Shown: piece after piece, positions 1 through 8,426 of the stretch
Numbering within the stretch: the stretch's first letter is position 1
How the letters are laid out: each line of letters starts with the position of its first letter
Position numbers and translations under genes: made by a program
NCBI GenBank assembly: GCA_038561985.1
Contig: CP073276.1
Span: forward strand, 2,046,001 to 2,110,000
DNA from: Petrimonas sulfuriphila
Lineage (GTDB): Bacteria; Bacteroidota; Bacteroidia; Bacteroidales; Dysgonomonadaceae
Direction: 5' to 3'
Length of the DNA stretch: 64,000 bases
Notes under the pieces: model-generated
Database searches by the model: none
Told to the model about the DNA's origin: nothing
What the model saw: only the letters and a program-made list of their open reading frames with translations

Positions 1-1207
1 CCTTGCGGTGATGATCCCCGTGAGAAGCCAGCGGATTCACGTAAAAGAACAAGTCTCCTTTCAGCGACACGCCTGCCAGTACACCGTTGTACATGGACCG
101 TTCCATCACGTCTATGTATTTTGAGTCGCCTGTGAACTGGTGCATACGCGAGTTCCAGTAGACCATTCCCACCGAAGCACAGGTCTCGCAATACGCTTCG
201 TAGTTGGGCAGGTCGTAAGGCTCCGTGAATCCTTCGTTGTGGCGTGATGACCCGATCCCTCCGGTCAGGTACATTTTGGTCAATACCACATCGTCCCACA
301 ACCGGTTCAACGCGTTGATATAACCGGCTTCGTTCCTCAAGGCAGCCACATCTGCCATGCCGCAGAACAGGTACATGGCCCGGACGGCATGTCCGTTTAT
401 GGTTGATAACTCCCTGACCGGTATCTCATCCTGGTAGTACAAGGGGTTCCATGTCCCTTCCGTCCCCTTGGAACCGTGCCCGTGTCCGCGTTCTTCAAGC
501 AGCCAATACGCAAAATCGAGGTACTTCTCCCGGTTGGTAACCTCGTATAGTTTTACCAGCGCGAGCTCAATCTCCTCGTGCCCCGGGACCCAGTGGCGTT
601 TTCCGGGCCCAAACTGATCCATCATATGATCGGCCATTCGTATGGAAACATCGAGCAGTTTGCGTTTGCCGGTGGCTTTGTAATAGGCCACGGCCGCCTC
701 CATCATGTGCCCGGCGCAATACATTTCGTGCTTGTCCATGTTTGTCCAGCGTTTATCCCTTCCGGTCAGCGTATAAAATGTATTGATGTATCCATCCGGC
801 TCCTGAGCGGCCGCAAACTTGTCGATCCACTCATCGGCTTTTCTTTCCAGCTCGGGGTTGGGGTTGTTTATAAGGCTATAAGCCATTCCCTCAAGTGCCT
901 TGTAAACGTCGGAATCATCGTAAAAAATACCGGAATGCCCGCCTGACCGCCTGGCGGCATTTTCGAAGTTCCGTATCCGTCCGGTTTTATTCTCGATTTG
1001 ATCGATACATACGGGAAGTGTATGTAAAACGTGATTTTTCAATCTTGGCGACCAGAAATTGTCGTTGATCTTTACGTGTGAGAAATCGACCGGAGTTATA
1101 TTCCTTGTCGATATCTTATTGCTTGAATGTGAATTTTGTCGGCATCCTGTGCATGTCACGCTTATTATAACAGCAATTGTTGCCAGAAATATTTTTTTGA
1201 GTCTCAT
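1..1207 (-). CDS. GH127-type beta-L-arabinofuranosidase lipoprotein (partial, 3' end off window)
   Basis: The gene starts at the CAT on 1205-1207 and stays open to base 1, giving about 402 codons; the end lies outside the window. The N-terminus has a basic start, a hydrophobic stretch and a TGC site at residue 22, suggesting an exported lipoprotein. The body is an alpha/alpha-barrel of the DUF1680/GH127 type. Residues 340-343 read CETC, which matches the family motif whose Glu takes part in Zn/Cys-based hydrolysis of beta-L-arabinofuranosides. The CC pair expected further on would lie beyond the edge. It is separated from the next minus-strand operon by a terminator, so it is probably transcribed separately. 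The exact sugar specificity cannot be read from the sequence. Confidence 0.85.
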   Translation of the reverse strand, partial: MRLKKIFLATIAVIISVTCTGCRQNSHSSNKISTRNITPVDFSHVKINDNFWSPRLKNHVLHTLPVCIDQIENKTGRIRNFENAARRSGGHSGIFYDDSDVYKALEGMAYSLINNPNPELERKADEWIDKFAAAQEPDGYINTFYTLTGRDKRWTNMDKHEMYCAGHMMEAAVAYYKATGKRKLLDVSIRMADHMMDQFGPGKRHWVPGHEEIELALVKLYEVTNREKYLDFAYWLLEERGHGHGSKGTEGTWNPLYYQDEIPVRELSTINGHAVRAMYLFCGMADVAALRNEAGYINALNRLWDDVVLTKMYLTGGIGSSRHNEGFTEPYDLPNYEAYCETCASVGMVYWNSRMHQFTGDSKYIDVMERSMYNGVLAGVSLKGDLFFYVNPLASHGDHHRK

Positions 1208-1285
1208 TGTTAATAGATATTATGGCTGAGGATATTTTCCAGTATCAAAGATAATTATTTTTCGTTTGAAAACTGAAAAAACGAC

Positions 1286-1323
1286 AAAAAGGGTTGTCAA
1301 CAATACAGTTAACGACCCTTTTT
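1286..1323 (-). terminator. Intrinsic terminator hairpin, T-rich on both strands
   Basis: AAAAAGGGTTGT at 1286-1297 pairs with ACGACCCTTTTT at 1312-1323 with one G-T wobble and a 14-base loop. Because the stem ends in A/T runs it can act in both directions. It lies downstream of the minus-strand operon that ends at 1481. Confidence 0.7.
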
Positions 1324-1341
1324 AAGAAAGAATGAAAATTT

Positions 1342-1460
1342 AGAAACTGTTTTGAATTTTATATTTCTTCAAAATAGCCCGCTATCAAGTGCGAACTGAA
1401 AATCCAAATCCATCCCAAAATAGGCATAAAACAGGACATGAAAAAATCAAAACAGTTTCT
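1342..1460. repeat. Inverted-repeat-bounded 119-bp element, MITE-like
   Basis: AGAAACTGTTTTGA at 1342-1355 is repeated in exact inverted form at 1447-1460, and the pairing continues for four or more A/T positions after a one-base offset. About 90 bases lie between the arms and contain no convincing gene. This could be a miniature transposable element or a relic of an insertion sequence; alternatively it is a long hairpin in the 3' end of the operon transcript. No clear target-site duplication was identified. Confidence 0.4.
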
Positions 1461-1480
1461 TACAGTATCCCTTTGCAGAC

Positions 1481-2488
1481 TTATTGTCCGGCATAAATGA
1501 TGGAAATAATGCCTAAGATGAACAGGATAAACATCCATATTAACAGCTTGTTGGTTGCTTTCGAGGAGTTTTTAAACTCTTTCCAGATAAACACACCCCA
1601 AAGTGCTGCCACAAGAGTAGCACCTTGTCCTAAACCATAGGATATGGCTGCACCGGCTTTTCCTGCTGCGATGTAACTAAAAGCCGTACCAACTCCCCAA
1701 ATAACGCCTCCCAATACTCCTACCAAATGCGTTTTTAAATTGCCTTTAAAATACTGGGAGTAATTGACAGGATTTCCCACAAATGGTTTTTTCATTACCA
1801 GGGTATTGAGAATGAAATTGCTTGCTAATATCCCTATCGAGAATATAAAAAACGCGCCATAAGGAGTCAGCATGCCTTCGGTAGGGTTTTCTAAATTTGT
1901 CAAATCCATTGCAGAAGCCACGAATCTATAAAAAAAGGACATCAGGAATCCAGCAATGATTGCGATAATAATTCCTTTTTTCCTTGTCTTTTGTTCCTCG
2001 GTTCCCTTGCTCATTCTACTTGAGGCAATGCCGTTCATTATGATCGCAGTGACAACCAGGAGAACACCTAGGAATAAAATGACGGGATCGCCTTTTGGTG
2101 CACCGAAGTAGTTGATAAAAACGCCCAAAACAAGTGCCAGGCCTACACCCACCGGGAAAGCAACAGACATTCCGGCCAAAGAGATAGAAGCGGAAAGTAA
2201 TATGTTGGAAGCATTGAAGATAATTCCTCCTGTAAATGCACTCCAGAAACTTTTCGGATTTACTTGCGTAACATCATCAATAAACCCTCGTCCTTGTTCA
2301 CCTATGCTTCCGAGGGTAAAACCAAAGATGATTGAAAGGAGCACGATTCCGATTACGTAGTCCCAATAAAACAACTCGTACCGCCAAGTTTTAGCGGCTA
2401 ACTTTTGTGTGTTTCCCCAAGAGCCCCAGCATATCATGGTTACGACACATAAAATTACGGCTAATAAATAATTACCTACTATAAACAT
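1481..2488 (-). CDS. GRP/ureide-permease-type sugar transporter
   Basis: A 335-residue inner-membrane protein with about ten hydrophobic helices and no signal peptide. The first helix is followed by WGSWGNTQKLA, a pattern I associate with Bacteroidota members of the drug/metabolite transporter superfamily annotated as GRP sugar or ureide permeases. It is the last gene of an operon with a ribokinase and two ADP-ribosylglycohydrolase-family proteins. Its probable job is therefore import of ribose or a related released sugar. Similar transporters are known in ribose utilisation loci of Bacteroides. An L-rhamnose role was considered, since rhamnosidases lie further along, but the immediate neighbours argue for a pentose. 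Confidence 0.75.
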   Translation of the reverse strand: MFIVGNYLLAVILCVVTMICWGSWGNTQKLAAKTWRYELFYWDYVIGIVLLSIIFGFTLGSIGEQGRGFIDDVTQVNPKSFWSAFTGGIIFNASNILLSASISLAGMSVAFPVGVGLALVLGVFINYFGAPKGDPVILFLGVLLVVTAIIMNGIASSRMSKGTEEQKTRKKGIIIAIIAGFLMSFFYRFVASAMDLTNLENPTEGMLTPYGAFFIFSIGILASNFILNTLVMKKPFVGNPVNYSQYFKGNLKTHLVGVLGGVIWGVGTAFSYIAAGKAGAAISYGLGQGATLVAALWGVFIWKEFKNSSKATNKLLIWMFILFILGIISIIYAGQ

Positions 2489-2576
2489 ATCCTTTGAAAT
2501 TAAATTAGTTATTTGTTCATCAAGTCAAATACACCTCTCCACGTTTTGTAGGGATGTTGATTAATTTCTTTCATTG

Positions 2577-4430
2577 TTATTCTTTTATCAGGGGCAACCA
2601 TGTGCATACGTGCGAATCCTCCCAACAGTTCACAGAGGCATAATCTACCATACGTATGTTGCCTTTCGTGGTAGGTACGATAAACTCCATGCGGGCATCG
2701 GAACGGGTGGGTGTTGTTTTAGTCACTTTCACCACGCCACGCTTGTTCTCTTTAATTTTTGTTGGCTGATTGAATGTGGGATCGATGTTTTCATCGCGCG
2801 CCAATACAATGGGCCCCCAAGTAACCGCCTGGAAGTTTTCGCTTCCCGGAGCGCTCCCTTGAGGTCCGTCTATCACTCTGGCAATCATTTCAAACTCTAT
2901 TTCGATTCGATCGTTATTTTTCCATTCACGATCAATAATCGCATACTGTCCCGATTCCACCTTTAGGCTTTTACCGTTCACTTTCACCTTATTTTTCTTA
3001 CTCCATTCAGGTATTCTTATCTGCACCGCGAACCTCTCGGCTTTTTCGGGGTTCACATGGATTTTCACTTTTCCCGAATGAGGATAATCGGTTTCAATCT
3101 TCAATCCCAAAGCTTGTCCTTTCGGCGTAGTGGCATTTACATCCGCCGCATTGTAGAGGTTGATAACCGGTCCGCGCTCGGAGTTGGTCACAGCGATAAG
3201 CGGGATATACGACAAACCTACCGGACCACTCAGGTTACAGCAAGTAACAAGCAAACCATTGAAGCTACGTCCCCAGCCACTGGCATTTACTTTTTTCCCG
3301 TTGAGCAGGTTAGCATAACTAAATCCATCCCCGGTAGGCTTCATGGCACCCAGCAACCCGTTATATATATATCTTTCGATTTGGTCCATCGGAGAAGACT
3401 CCCCGGTTAACCGCATCAATTGGCTGCAGTACTTCATCCATGTAACACCCACGCAGGTCTCCATCATTCGCTTGATGTTCGGGTGGGTTTGTTCAAGAGC
3501 GGTGTTAGTCCATGCCTCTCCATTTACTTTCGGAAAATAAGGCTGATCGGCTCCTCCATTGCCGATAATGGTCATCTCTTTCGTACGCACATTATTGTAG
3601 TAGTTGTCTAACATGCGCTTCACTTCAGGTTTCCCCGTTACGCGGTAATACTTTGCCAACCCCTCAAACAGAGATGTTATCTCGTATGCTTTGGGATAGG
3701 TTCCTGCCATCTTGTAGGGCTCAACGTTGTTGTATGCATTTTCGAACAAGTCATGATTTTTCGCTCCTCCCGCTTCGATAATATAGGTTGCAAAATCGAG
3801 ATACCTTTGGTAGCCCGTCATTTGGTAGAGTCTCATAATCGGCTCAAGTATCGTGCTCGACTCAATTTTCTCGGAGCTCCATCCCATTTGATTAATTGGT
3901 GATTTTGGAGCCGGACCAACTTGGTCAATAACACAGTCTGCCTGACGAATAAGGCTTTGAAGAACAGCTGGATCGTGGTTTACCCAATCGTAATAATCCA
4001 TCAGTCCAAGCATAACGTATTTCCGCTCCCATATATCTCCTGTGGCGCTTTCAGGTTGCTTTTCTATTGGCGAACAACTGATACTTCCATTCGGGCGTTC
4101 GGTAGAGAGCAAATCCTTAACGGTTTCATCCAATATTGTTTTCAGTTCGGGATCTTGGGTGTAACGATAGAACAAGCTTGCCGACCGGGTTGCCTTACCC
4201 CACATCTCACCCACTGCGAACTGGGTCCTTCCCACGCGAAACAAATCAACGAAAGTGGCGTAAGGGAGTACACCCTTATTCCAATTGACCAGGGAATTTT
4301 GTATGTCGTTTTCCAAATTCCCATGTAGTTTTATGGAATTTGGGGCTAATGGAAACTGTTGGTCTTTTACCTGCGAAAACAGTGTTGCTGATAAGCTAAA
4401 AAGTAAAATAAATATAGTGTTTCGTAGCAT
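2577..4430 (-). CDS. DUF1680/GH127-like exported glycoside hydrolase
   Basis: A 617-residue protein with an N-terminal signal peptide ending near residue 19. The central alpha/alpha-barrel carries METC at 323-326 and TCCN at 396-399. These match the catalytic Glu and the cysteine pair of GH127-type beta-L-arabinofuranosidases, so the Zn/Cys active site appears intact. A beta-sandwich of about 150 residues follows. The sequence is clearly different from the GH127 protein at the left edge. It sits 49 bases after an ADP-ribosylglycohydrolase-family gene, so a furanoside substrate such as a ribosyl or arabinosyl group is likely, but the exact linkage is unknown. Confidence 0.75.
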   Translation of the reverse strand: MLRNTIFILLFSLSATLFSQVKDQQFPLAPNSIKLHGNLENDIQNSLVNWNKGVLPYATFVDLFRVGRTQFAVGEMWGKATRSASLFYRYTQDPELKTILDETVKDLLSTERPNGSISCSPIEKQPESATGDIWERKYVMLGLMDYYDWVNHDPAVLQSLIRQADCVIDQVGPAPKSPINQMGWSSEKIESSTILEPIMRLYQMTGYQRYLDFATYIIEAGGAKNHDLFENAYNNVEPYKMAGTYPKAYEITSLFEGLAKYYRVTGKPEVKRMLDNYYNNVRTKEMTIIGNGGADQPYFPKVNGEAWTNTALEQTHPNIKRMMETCVGVTWMKYCSQLMRLTGESSPMDQIERYIYNGLLGAMKPTGDGFSYANLLNGKKVNASGWGRSFNGLLVTCCNLSGPVGLSYIPLIAVTNSERGPVINLYNAADVNATTPKGQALGLKIETDYPHSGKVKIHVNPEKAERFAVQIRIPEWSKKNKVKVNGKSLKVESGQYAIIDREWKNNDRIEIEFEMIARVIDGPQGSAPGSENFQAVTWGPIVLARDENIDPTFNQPTKIKENKRGVVKVTKTTPTRSDARMEFIVPTTKGNIRMVDYASVNCWEDSHVCTWLPLIKE

Positions 4431-4479
4431 AACTTTTTTAAATTGTATTGAATTTATAATAAACAGAGTGGATGGTAGA

Positions 4480-6192
4480 CTATAGATTCTCTATGCGTAT
4501 ATCACTCCAGTATGCGGCCTCCCATGCCCACCCGTTTGCTTTATTCTCAAGGTCTATTTTGACATTTTTATTTCCTGCAAAGGGAGTTAGGTCAAATTCA
4601 ACATCTAACCGTCCGTTTTCATCTACGGTATCCTTCCCGATGGTCACCTCTTTTTGTATAGAACCGTTGACCCGAATAACCAGTAGCCAATCGCCTCCGT
4701 TATGGTGAGACACCTGAGTCTTAAGAACTGTCTTCTTCCCATTGGGAATGTCTACAACTCGTGTTAGCACGCAAGGCATATCTCTAGATAAAGGATGCGT
4801 AAGAAGCACGTTGTTTTTTCCTTTGTAGGTCTCGCGGAGTCCCGGCTGCATATCGGAGCCGCAAAAAGCGATTATCCATCCCGGGAATCGTTGGTCCAGA
4901 TCACCCTGAATATTCGCCATGGCTAAATGTTTAATCTTCTCCATTTCTTTTTCCGTGAAAAGAGAGTTGGCTATCGGTTCCGGATCCCAACTAAACACCA
5001 ATGGACTTGGAGTGGGTGTTTTAACGGGAATCACAAATACTTCTTCTCCGTTTGAATCGGTCTCTACACGTCCACCTTCTTGCACAACGTATTCTCTGGC
5101 AAGCTTTTCGCAAACGTCAAGCAATTTCGGGAAATTGTAAGGCGTGTGGGAGAATTTGGTTTCCTGGTCAAGATTTTCCTTGAATCGGTCTGGCAGGTTC
5201 GACGTACCCATGGTGGTAAACAACACACCTGCTGCATTTGAAGGGTTGCAATCGGAGTCTTGTCCACAACGGGTAGAAATAATAATTGTCTGGTCTATAT
5301 CCTTCTCTCCGTAAAGCATACCGATAAGGATATATGCTCCATTTATTTTCACATCTATACCACCGTTTGAGTTCTTTTGGTATTCGGGATTTCTCCGATA
5401 CTTTTCCTGACATAACTCCCAAGTGGCTTTCCAATCGGTCGGGTTGGCCTTGTACCATGAAACCACGTCGCGTACCATCTCGGCATATTGGCATCCCTCG
5501 GGGATACATGCTAACCCTGCCTCGATGATTTTTATGATATCATCTTCAAAAAACGCTTCACTATACATGCCGCCGACAAATTGCCCCGCATACACACCGT
5601 CGCTGTAATTCATCAGTCGTCCGAATGTATCACCCAAGGCTATCGGCACATTGGGCATTCCGGGGGCGATAAGACCGGAGTAATCGGCTTCTATCTGATA
5701 GTCAATATCATGAGGGTTGTTGCTGAAAGCCGGATGACTGCAATCGGGAGGGGCAATCCCCATGCGCAGGTTGCGTCTGCCGGTCTCATTAGCACACCAT
5801 AAAGGGTATTCCGTATTTGCGAAATCAATACCTGCCTGACGGATAGAAACACTTATGCCATACTCTTCCAGAGAGCGCAAGAAGGTCATTTCCACATAGA
5901 GGTCGTCTTGATTAAAAGCTTCATTAATCATTTCATGGCCCCATAGTGGCATCTCCTCTAAAGGGATAATTTCGTCTTTCCACTTGAATTCGGTGGGGGC
6001 AGCCCAACTAACCCCCACTATCTGGCCGAGCCAGCCTGCCTGTAATTTATCTCGATATTCCCGGACGGGTAGCCTCCGGTATTTTATGTCAAGATCGTTT
6101 TTTCGTGTTAAGGAGGTACATCCCGTCAAGCTTATTGTGAAGATAATAACAGCTATTTTTAAAATTGTTTTCCGCATTCTTAAAAGGATCAT
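4480..6192 (-). CDS. ADP-ribosylglycohydrolase-family lipoprotein with C-terminal beta domain
   Basis: A 570-residue predicted lipoprotein; SLTGC at 21-25 is a good lipobox. The ADP-ribosylglycohydrolase fold spans about 43-370. Its metal-binding acidic pairs are visible as QDDLYVEMTF (DD at 96-97) and CGQDSDCNP (D312, D314). A further ~200 residues form a beta-rich region that may bind carbohydrate. Known family members release ADP-ribose or ribosyl groups from proteins, but an exported copy beside a sugar transporter more likely attacks external N- or O-ribosides. A second ATG at 6177 would give a more typical signal peptide. A paralogue lies at 8427-9974. Confidence 0.8.
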   Translation of the reverse strand: MILLRMRKTILKIAVIIFTISLTGCTSLTRKNDLDIKYRRLPVREYRDKLQAGWLGQIVGVSWAAPTEFKWKDEIIPLEEMPLWGHEMINEAFNQDDLYVEMTFLRSLEEYGISVSIRQAGIDFANTEYPLWCANETGRRNLRMGIAPPDCSHPAFSNNPHDIDYQIEADYSGLIAPGMPNVPIALGDTFGRLMNYSDGVYAGQFVGGMYSEAFFEDDIIKIIEAGLACIPEGCQYAEMVRDVVSWYKANPTDWKATWELCQEKYRRNPEYQKNSNGGIDVKINGAYILIGMLYGEKDIDQTIIISTRCGQDSDCNPSNAAGVLFTTMGTSNLPDRFKENLDQETKFSHTPYNFPKLLDVCEKLAREYVVQEGGRVETDSNGEEVFVIPVKTPTPSPLVFSWDPEPIANSLFTEKEMEKIKHLAMANIQGDLDQRFPGWIIAFCGSDMQPGLRETYKGKNNVLLTHPLSRDMPCVLTRVVDIPNGKKTVLKTQVSHHNGGDWLLVIRVNGSIQKEVTIGKDTVDENGRLDVEFDLTPFAGNKNVKIDLENKANGWAWEAAYWSDIRIENL

Positions 6193-6234
6193 TATTTATA
6201 ATTTAAAGTAACAGCAAATATGCACTTTGAGGTT

Positions 6235-7164
6235 TTACAGGTAGATGTTGTTTTGATTTAAAAAGGTGACAATGTCCTGTTCATCGGGTATTGAAGGCTG
6301 TGCTCCAAGTGAGGTGACACATAGCGCTGCCGCTGCAGTTGCATAAATAAGTGCTTGTTTAATTTCGCTGTATTTCCCAATTCCGACTGCAAGAGCCCCA
6401 CAGAAAGTATCTCCCGCCGCGGTGGTATCTTTTACCTGTACCTTGAATGCTGGAATCTTTAACCAATCAGTGCCGTTGCTGTATATGCATCCGCTACTGC
6501 CAAGGGTGAGGATCACGTTTTTCACCCCTTTCTCTAAAAGAGTTTTTACCATTTCCTCTTCACCAATTTGCTCAATTTGGCATTTGCTGATGGTTTCTGC
6601 TTCAGTTTCATTCACCACCAGCATATAAATGGACTGTAGAATCTCATCTTCAATACTGTAAGCGGGAGCGGCATTTAAGATTACTTTTGTATGCCCCGTT
6701 GATATTTTGCAAATCGTCTTTACTGTTTCATAAGGAATTTCCATTTGAAGCAAAATAGTATTGGCCTGAATGAGGCGGTTGGAGTGGGGAATGATATAAT
6801 CGGAGGAGAGGTATTGGTTGGCACCCGGAATCACAATGATGCTGTTCTCTCCGTGTTTATCTACCCAGATTGAGGCAGTCCCAGTGGTGACATTCTCCTT
6901 TACAAGAGCAAGCGATACATCTATCCCTTCCTTGTTATAATAAGCCAAAGCATTTTTCCCATTGAGATCGTTTCCTACGCAAGTGATGAAACTTACGGCT
7001 CCGCCTGATCTGCAGGCTGCAACCGCCTGGTTGGCCCCTTTGCCTCCCATGGCTTGTGTAAAAGACAATCCTTCAAGGGTTTCCCCTCCTTTGGGGAAAT
7101 GATCCGTAGTTACGATATAGTCCAAGTTTGAACTTCCTATAACGACAATTTGATTCTTTTGCAT
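6235..7164 (-). CDS. rbsK: Ribokinase (PfkB family)
   Basis: A 309-residue cytoplasmic PfkB-family kinase of the usual ribokinase length. GGKGANQAVA at 40-49 is the sugar-binding signature. TTAAGDTFCG at 247-256 holds the anion hole and the catalytic Asp252. It is expected to phosphorylate D-ribose, or a close pentose or nucleoside, with ATP to give ribose 5-phosphate. It lies inside the operon between ADP-ribosylglycohydrolase and PHP-hydrolase genes and supplies the intracellular step after transport. The precise sugar is inferred from motifs and context. Confidence 0.85.
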   Translation of the reverse strand: MQKNQIVVIGSSNLDYIVTTDHFPKGGETLEGLSFTQAMGGKGANQAVAACRSGGAVSFITCVGNDLNGKNALAYYNKEGIDVSLALVKENVTTGTASIWVDKHGENSIIVIPGANQYLSSDYIIPHSNRLIQANTILLQMEIPYETVKTICKISTGHTKVILNAAPAYSIEDEILQSIYMLVVNETEAETISKCQIEQIGEEEMVKTLLEKGVKNVILTLGSSGCIYSNGTDWLKIPAFKVQVKDTTAAGDTFCGALAVGIGKYSEIKQALIYATAAAALCVTSLGAQPSIPDEQDIVTFLNQNNIYL

Positions 7165-7262
7165 ATTATATATAAGATTTGACCCTGAAATGATATTCAG
7201 GTTGGTAATGATCCCGATTATTTTTGTTAGCTTATGTCGTACGGTTTAAAAAAAGTGATTTC

Positions 7263-8342
7263 TTACCACAATTTCAACGTGATGTGACGGTCCTTCCCAC
7301 ATATACAATTTGAGAATTCAACGTCGGTGCCGGTAGGGATGGTTGCACGCAACACCTGATTCGGATATAACGGCATTGGGTACATATACTCCCCATACTT
7401 GATTTCATAAGCGATATCGCTGAGATTGGTGATCTCGATCATCCCATTTTTCTCGTTAATCACTCTCACAGAAAGTGAAGCTTTGATAAGGGATTTCAGT
7501 AATCCTTCATCTCCTGACAAAACATTGTTATAGAATGCCAGGGTTCTGCCCGAAAACATCGCGTCCTTAACTCCCTGTTCGGTATAATCTTTAGCAAATA
7601 CCAGGGTCATTGGACGCATTAACTTCCCCCTGTAGAGGTTGGCACTGGTGTAGTGAATATCAGAGTTGGATATGGGAGCCAGATTAAACTCCTGACACCA
7701 GTCAATAACCTTCGGATAAGCCTCCCAACCATTAAAAACTTCTATTCCGTGAATTTTCTGCTTTTCAATTAATTCTCTATGAATAGGGTACATTGTGCTT
7801 TTATCATCCGGCCAACCGGGATGATTCCATAAAATAAAACCACCTTGTTTCATTGCCTCATCGATCGCTTCAATCGCATCCGGACGCTCAAGCTTGTTCG
7901 CATCTTGAATAAAAAGGGCGTTCAGGTGACCCAGCGGTTTCTGACGCGTAATTTCTGCTCCTTTTATTACCAGCATCCCAATGGCATCTCCCTGGGCTTT
8001 TGCGATTTCATAGGATTTGTTGTGATCGCTGATCAATATTTTCTTATTGGCCCGGTATTCAATATGGTCCGTTATGGCTATTACGTCCAGACCTTCATTC
8101 CAGGCTTCCTTGACCCGTTGGTCTGGCCAAACTTTTCCATCGGAAAAAACGGTATGCACGTGAAAATCACATTTCAGCGTTTTGTATCCGTCAATATCGG
8201 GTATTCTGATGTTGTATCGATAATCCTGACTGTTTAAATTCGGATATTCGTAGACCTCATCGTTTTGGACCTGGGCAGTACTGTTGAAAAAAAAACTGAG
8301 GAACAAACAGATGTAAATGTAAGGAAGTGCTTTTGTTTTCAT
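7263..8342 (-). CDS. Exported PHP-domain phosphoesterase
   Basis: A 359-residue protein with a signal peptide (cleavage near residue 23). The PHP motifs are clear: DFHVHT around 59-64, D68, TDH at 91-93, NHPGW near 177 and a later NSDIHYT. These bind the metals for phosphoester hydrolysis. The C-terminal ~100 residues look like a small beta domain. In the periplasm it could remove phosphate from ADP-ribose- or nucleotide-derived products before uptake of the sugar. It lies 84 bases after the first gene of the operon. No specific substrate can be assigned. Confidence 0.8.
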   Translation of the reverse strand: MKTKALPYIYICLFLSFFFNSTAQVQNDEVYEYPNLNSQDYRYNIRIPDIDGYKTLKCDFHVHTVFSDGKVWPDQRVKEAWNEGLDVIAITDHIEYRANKKILISDHNKSYEIAKAQGDAIGMLVIKGAEITRQKPLGHLNALFIQDANKLERPDAIEAIDEAMKQGGFILWNHPGWPDDKSTMYPIHRELIEKQKIHGIEVFNGWEAYPKVIDWCQEFNLAPISNSDIHYTSANLYRGKLMRPMTLVFAKDYTEQGVKDAMFSGRTLAFYNNVLSGDEGLLKSLIKASLSVRVINEKNGMIEITNLSDIAYEIKYGEYMYPMPLYPNQVLRATIPTGTDVEFSNCICGKDRHITLKLW

Positions 8343-8426
8343 ATATTCATTGTATTTTTCTTACAACGTGAATTTATTTTTTTGATTAAATTGTAGATGT
8401 GATTTTTTTCTATCCTTTATGACTGA

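Noticed and set aside
1481-2488. L-rhamnose transporter (RhaT) reading of the permease
   Set aside because: The PUL with rhamnosidases is a different transcription unit; the permease belongs to an operon with ribokinase.
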